DNA from: Megaleporinus macrocephalus
Lineage: Eukaryota > Chordata > Actinopteri > Characiformes > Anostomidae
Length of the DNA: 64,000 nucleotides
Assembly: GCA_021613375.1 (NCBI GenBank)
Contig: CM038706.1
Coordinates: 21,022,866-21,086,865, forward strand
Direction: 5' to 3'
The position numbers were made by a program, and so were the translations under genes. Below are positions 60,681 through 64,000 of the stretch, piece by piece; the first letter of the stretch is position 1, and every line of letters starts with the position of its first letter. A model generated the notes under the pieces. That model did no database searches and was not told where the DNA came from. It saw only the letters and a program-made list of their open reading frames with translations.

Positions 60681-63645
60681 AATGATAAACTGCTTTTGTT
60701 GTAATTTAGTGTTAATGCAATCTCAAAAGGCTGGTATATCAAGTTGCCTATGGTTACCCATCAAGTGTGATGACTCCGTTCCCATCAACGAAGATTAAGA
60801 TGACAGAAGAGAATGAAAGATTGGCTGTGACCTTGTTGGCCAAATTCAAACATAGATATCACTTTTACTCTTTTTAATAGTTTCAGAAACAAAGATATAG
60901 CATTATCCCTTAAGATCGACCCATACGCTCACTTAAACTAAACTTTTACACAAAGATGCACTTTAAATGAGATGTTTTTAAATGTTTTATTGTGTAGAAG
61001 ACACTACTAAAAAGTTGTGTGTGCAAGAAAGTCTAAATATGCATTTTAGGGGCAACTTTGAAATTACAATATTAAGAGGAGGGAGCAGAAAAAAGACATG
61101 TCTAAATATAATATCATTTTTTTCAGGGGCCATGCCTCTGGGACGGTTGCTTTTAGTTTTTGACAGACATTTCAAATTGCAGGAATTGCCATAATTTCAA
61201 AATTCAGTCCTAGAAGTTGGTTGCATTTTCTCAAGATCAGTTTGGTCTTAGAAGAAGCTCAGATCTTTAATTATTCTTTTAAATTTACATCAGAAATTAA
61301 TTAAATTGTATTAAAATGTTGCATACTACTGTATGGTGCTCATGGTGTTCAAAACTTGTTGGCCAAATTATAACCTAGACTTTTTTTTTTTTGTTTTTTT
61401 GTTACTTTTGCCTAAAACTGCATGTAAAACTAAAAGCGATGAGTCAGTGCCAACAGTTATGTCTGAACTAGGGCTGTGCTGATACGATACTCAGTATTGG
61501 TCCGATACTGGCCAAAATCTGGATCTGATGTCGGGGTAAAGAAAAAAACAAAAAGTATAATCCAATATCATCCTAAACTATGCCGTTTATTCTTCAATAA
61601 TAAATGATGACATATAGTCAATATTTTGCACACATTTGCACTTTAAATTTTATTTAGAATGTCTGATGGCGCTGATCATAGTCACTACCAGAAGTTCTGT
61701 GTGTGAAAACGTTTCAATAAAAAAGTATTATTGTAGAACTGGATCATGCTGTGTTCGTTTAGGGAAGTAGAATATGTGTTTGAACGGTTTGAGCCTGATG
61801 TTATTTAGATGGCTGATTAGTTACTTAAGAGAAGAAAAAGGACAGAATTGACCCACCCCTTCTCTAAACATCTATCATACTATTCCATCTCAGATGTGGT
61901 CATTGGCTTCTTGTAGCTATCAGATAAAAAAAAAAGGGGGGGGCGCAGGTGATGAGGAAGTCAAAGAGACATGTACCACAGTAGGTAGTGTGTTACACAA
62001 ACAGACATGTACATTTAATTGGTGTAAGCAATGGACAAACAGATGCAACATAAGAATGAAAAAGTACAAAAAAGGCATTGTCATTGATCAGTAGTTCAAT
62101 ACCAATGAAACATTTGTTCATACTATTCAGCTGAATTCTGTATACAGACACAGATAAAACACACCATGATCAGATAAATAACGATGCTAAAATTTCTCTC
62201 ACTTTTAATATAACTGCAACACGACGCTCAAGGCATTTCCCTTATTCTCCAAAACCCATGACCACCTTCTAACCAAGACCACTTGATTCAATGGCAACTT
62301 TTAACAGATTTTAAATGATTGTACAATCTCCCGCATGTCTAGAAGTCGTGTCTCGAATCAAACAAGGCTCTGTGACAAATCTCTGAGAGTAAACATATAC
62401 TTTCATTCGCTCCCTCAACCGAACAGACGGAATCGTGTATTGTATTAAGCTATAGACAGCAGCAACTGTAGGTCAAGGCATTTATAGTGCATACAGGAGC
62501 ATCTTACTGATAAACCTGCTGTTTCCACTCAAGACTGCCACCATGTGGCAAAGAAGATTAAAACTCAGTCAGATGAAACAAAAAAAAAGAGGTTTAAAAG
62601 TGCAACTCTTGTCTCTCACAAGTTTTTTTTTTTAAACATGAATTCTAACATCAGCTTACTTTTTACACATCAAATGACAGAATGACACTAGACGGTCTAT
62701 GTTTTATGGTTCTGTACATCATGTGAAGATATCCAGTCATTTGTATCAGTCATAGTGTATCAGAATCTACACTACTGGTAGAAGCAGTGGTTTATATGCC
62801 AGAACCACTGTGAAGTAATTATCAGGCAGGAAAAGCTAGCAAGGTCAGGATCTTTAATCTGACCCTACACAGTTTTCTCTCCCATCTGTAAAAAAAAAAA
62901 AAAAGAAAAAATCTATAAAACAAAATCTATCCTCTACTACAGGCATGTACTAGCACATCTCGGCTTCTCACTGAGAGAAGAGGATTCTGTTGAAATGATG
63001 AATAACTGTATCTAGTAAAATCGGGCAGAAGATCTGAAGCTATTGCAGAAGGCATATGAGCCCTGACTGACCTGAAACATGAGAAGAAAGAGAGAATCAT
63101 ATCTGTTTTTCCGTTCAGAGGCAGTGGGGGTGGAGGGGGTGGAGGAGGTGGAGGGAATTCCAATGAAGCATCTGCCTATTTCTGAGTAAAGGTTTTTTTT
63201 CTGATTATTGAAGTATTATTATCTCTGAAAACACTGAAAAGCACCTGATCACAGATACCTCATTCATGCTCATAGTGGATTACAGCTGTGACATACTGAC
63301 ACATAATCAATGCTGAGAACAGCCAAAAAACAGTCGCTCTATTTGCTCACGCTAGACATGTGAGAGCGCAGAACCTCAAGGCAGGCTGTTCGGTGCAACC
63401 AGTGTTCTTTCACAAGCTGATGGTTTCCAGTGATGACTGTTACGGTGCATTCCCCAGAACACTCTGTTTCCAGAGCCAATAGCTGCGGTATTGCCCTCAG
63501 CCTCGCGCAGCCCCTGGGGTTAGCTAGACAGTCTGACGAGCTGGAGATACGAGAGGTGGTCACCTGGTTTGGCAAGCAGAGCTCCCAGTAGCTGTATGAC
63601 ATGTGGTTCTTGCTGGGGAGCGGAGGATCAGCCACGGCTGCTGCA
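60681..63645. other. Intergenic DNA and slc25a16 3'UTR
   Basis: No gene seen. At about 61466 a string agggctgtgctgatacgat resembles one end of a hAT element, with no matching second end found. A G-rich stretch lies at 63121-63154. The part nearest 63645 must include the slc25a16 3'UTR. Confidence 0.4.
63121..63154 (+). repeat. G-rich (GGAGGTGG-like) tract
   Basis: The plus strand has several GGGGG/GGAGG runs (gtgggggtggagggggtgga), capable on paper of forming a G-quadruplex. It lies about 500 bases past the slc25a16 stop codon, possibly inside the 3'UTR, where it would appear as C-rich in the mRNA. Confidence 0.6.
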
Positions 63646-63802
63646 CTAGTTCAAGTGCAGGAGTTGCTTCATGAATTCATACGTGGTGAAGGCCACGGCC
63701 TGGGACGGGACACAGCGGATGTAGTTGAGGGACAGCCCACGGTACAGTCCTTTTTTAATCCCGTACTGGCCGTACACATGCTTAAGGGTCTTCGACAGGC
63801 TA
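63646..63802 (-). CDS. slc25a16: slc25a16 last coding exon (mitochondrial carrier C-terminus), partial gene
   Basis: SLC25A16 (Graves disease carrier) is a mitochondrial inner-membrane carrier linked to coenzyme A transport. This exon encodes the final 51 residues, reading KTLKHVYGQYGIKKGLYRG, NYIRCVPSQAVAFTTYE and ending KQLLHLN before TAG at 63646-63648. The YRGLxxNxxRxxPSxAxxFxxYE pattern is the third-repeat signature of the carrier family, and the close match to the human SLC25A16 tail sets the identity. The acceptor AG is at 63804-63803 and the exon starts with the last base of a split codon. Upstream exons lie beyond the right edge. The 3'UTR extends left by an unknown length. Confidence 0.9.
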
Positions 63803-64000
63803 CTGCTCCGAAGGAAAACAAGAAAACAACAAAAAAAGGAACATTAATATTTCCAGGCCATAAAACACTGACCTCTGAATCAGTTATAGCTTTAACTGAT
63901 TCAGAATTCAAACCTGACCCACACCGGTAACCAGTCTGAATTGGGGAAAACTTTTAAAAACACTGTTTGGGTTTTCTGCTGTTGGAGAACGTTGAGTCAG

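Noticed and set aside
61466..61720. Possible hAT end (agggctgtgctgatacgat)
   Set aside because: Only one end was found, so the element cannot be bounded.

Overview
The window is vertebrate nuclear DNA, most likely from a teleost fish. Genes are split by many small GT-AG exons, there is no operon structure, and the intergenic DNA is AT-rich and full of fish-type transposons (Tc1, hAT, DIRS-like, L2/L1-like LINEs, MITEs). The repeat content suggests an ostariophysan (characin/catfish-like) fish; this is an inference from repeats I recall, not a test. All four genes I can support lie on the minus strand.

Layout, left to right: (1) 1-11,950: the 5' end of zfand4 (ubiquitin-like/AN1 zinc-finger protein). 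Only the first coding exon (9,730-9,913) and probable 5'UTR exons are visible; the rest must lie left of the window. Its long intron carries an interrupted dispersed repeat with an L1-like insert (1-1,230), a hAT-type element (1,992-2,737) and a hAT element with BED-finger remnants (8,050-9,358). (2) 13,724-34,814: complete washc2 (FAM21), reconstructed as 31 coding exons giving about 1,411 residues, plus an upstream noncoding exon. It is the WASH-complex subunit with an acidic LFa-repeat tail that binds retromer. A degenerate DIRS-like retrotransposon (about 24.8-28.7 kb) sits antisense in one intron. (3) 35,279-37,600: a 2.3-kb minisatellite of 22/24-bp units with higher-order periodicity. 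(4) 38,762-51,447: complete alox5 (arachidonate 5-lipoxygenase), 14 coding exons and 674 codons, with five notable substitutions at sites known from the human enzyme. (5) 51,448-63,645: about 12 kb of intergenic DNA dominated by nested repeats, including a Tc1 element split by an L2-like LINE and a second copy of the hAT family seen at 2 kb. (6) 63,646-63,802: the last coding exon of slc25a16 (mitochondrial carrier), with the rest beyond the right edge.

The genes are not functionally linked. Zfand4, WASHC2 and ALOX5 neighbours also occur together on human 10q11, so this is conserved synteny. I found no previously undescribed gene system. The most notable content is the regulatory-site divergence of alox5, the higher-order minisatellite, and a set of transposons whose target-site duplications can be read directly. 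Exon borders were set by eye from splice signals, reading phase and remembered homologous proteins; no alignment program was run.
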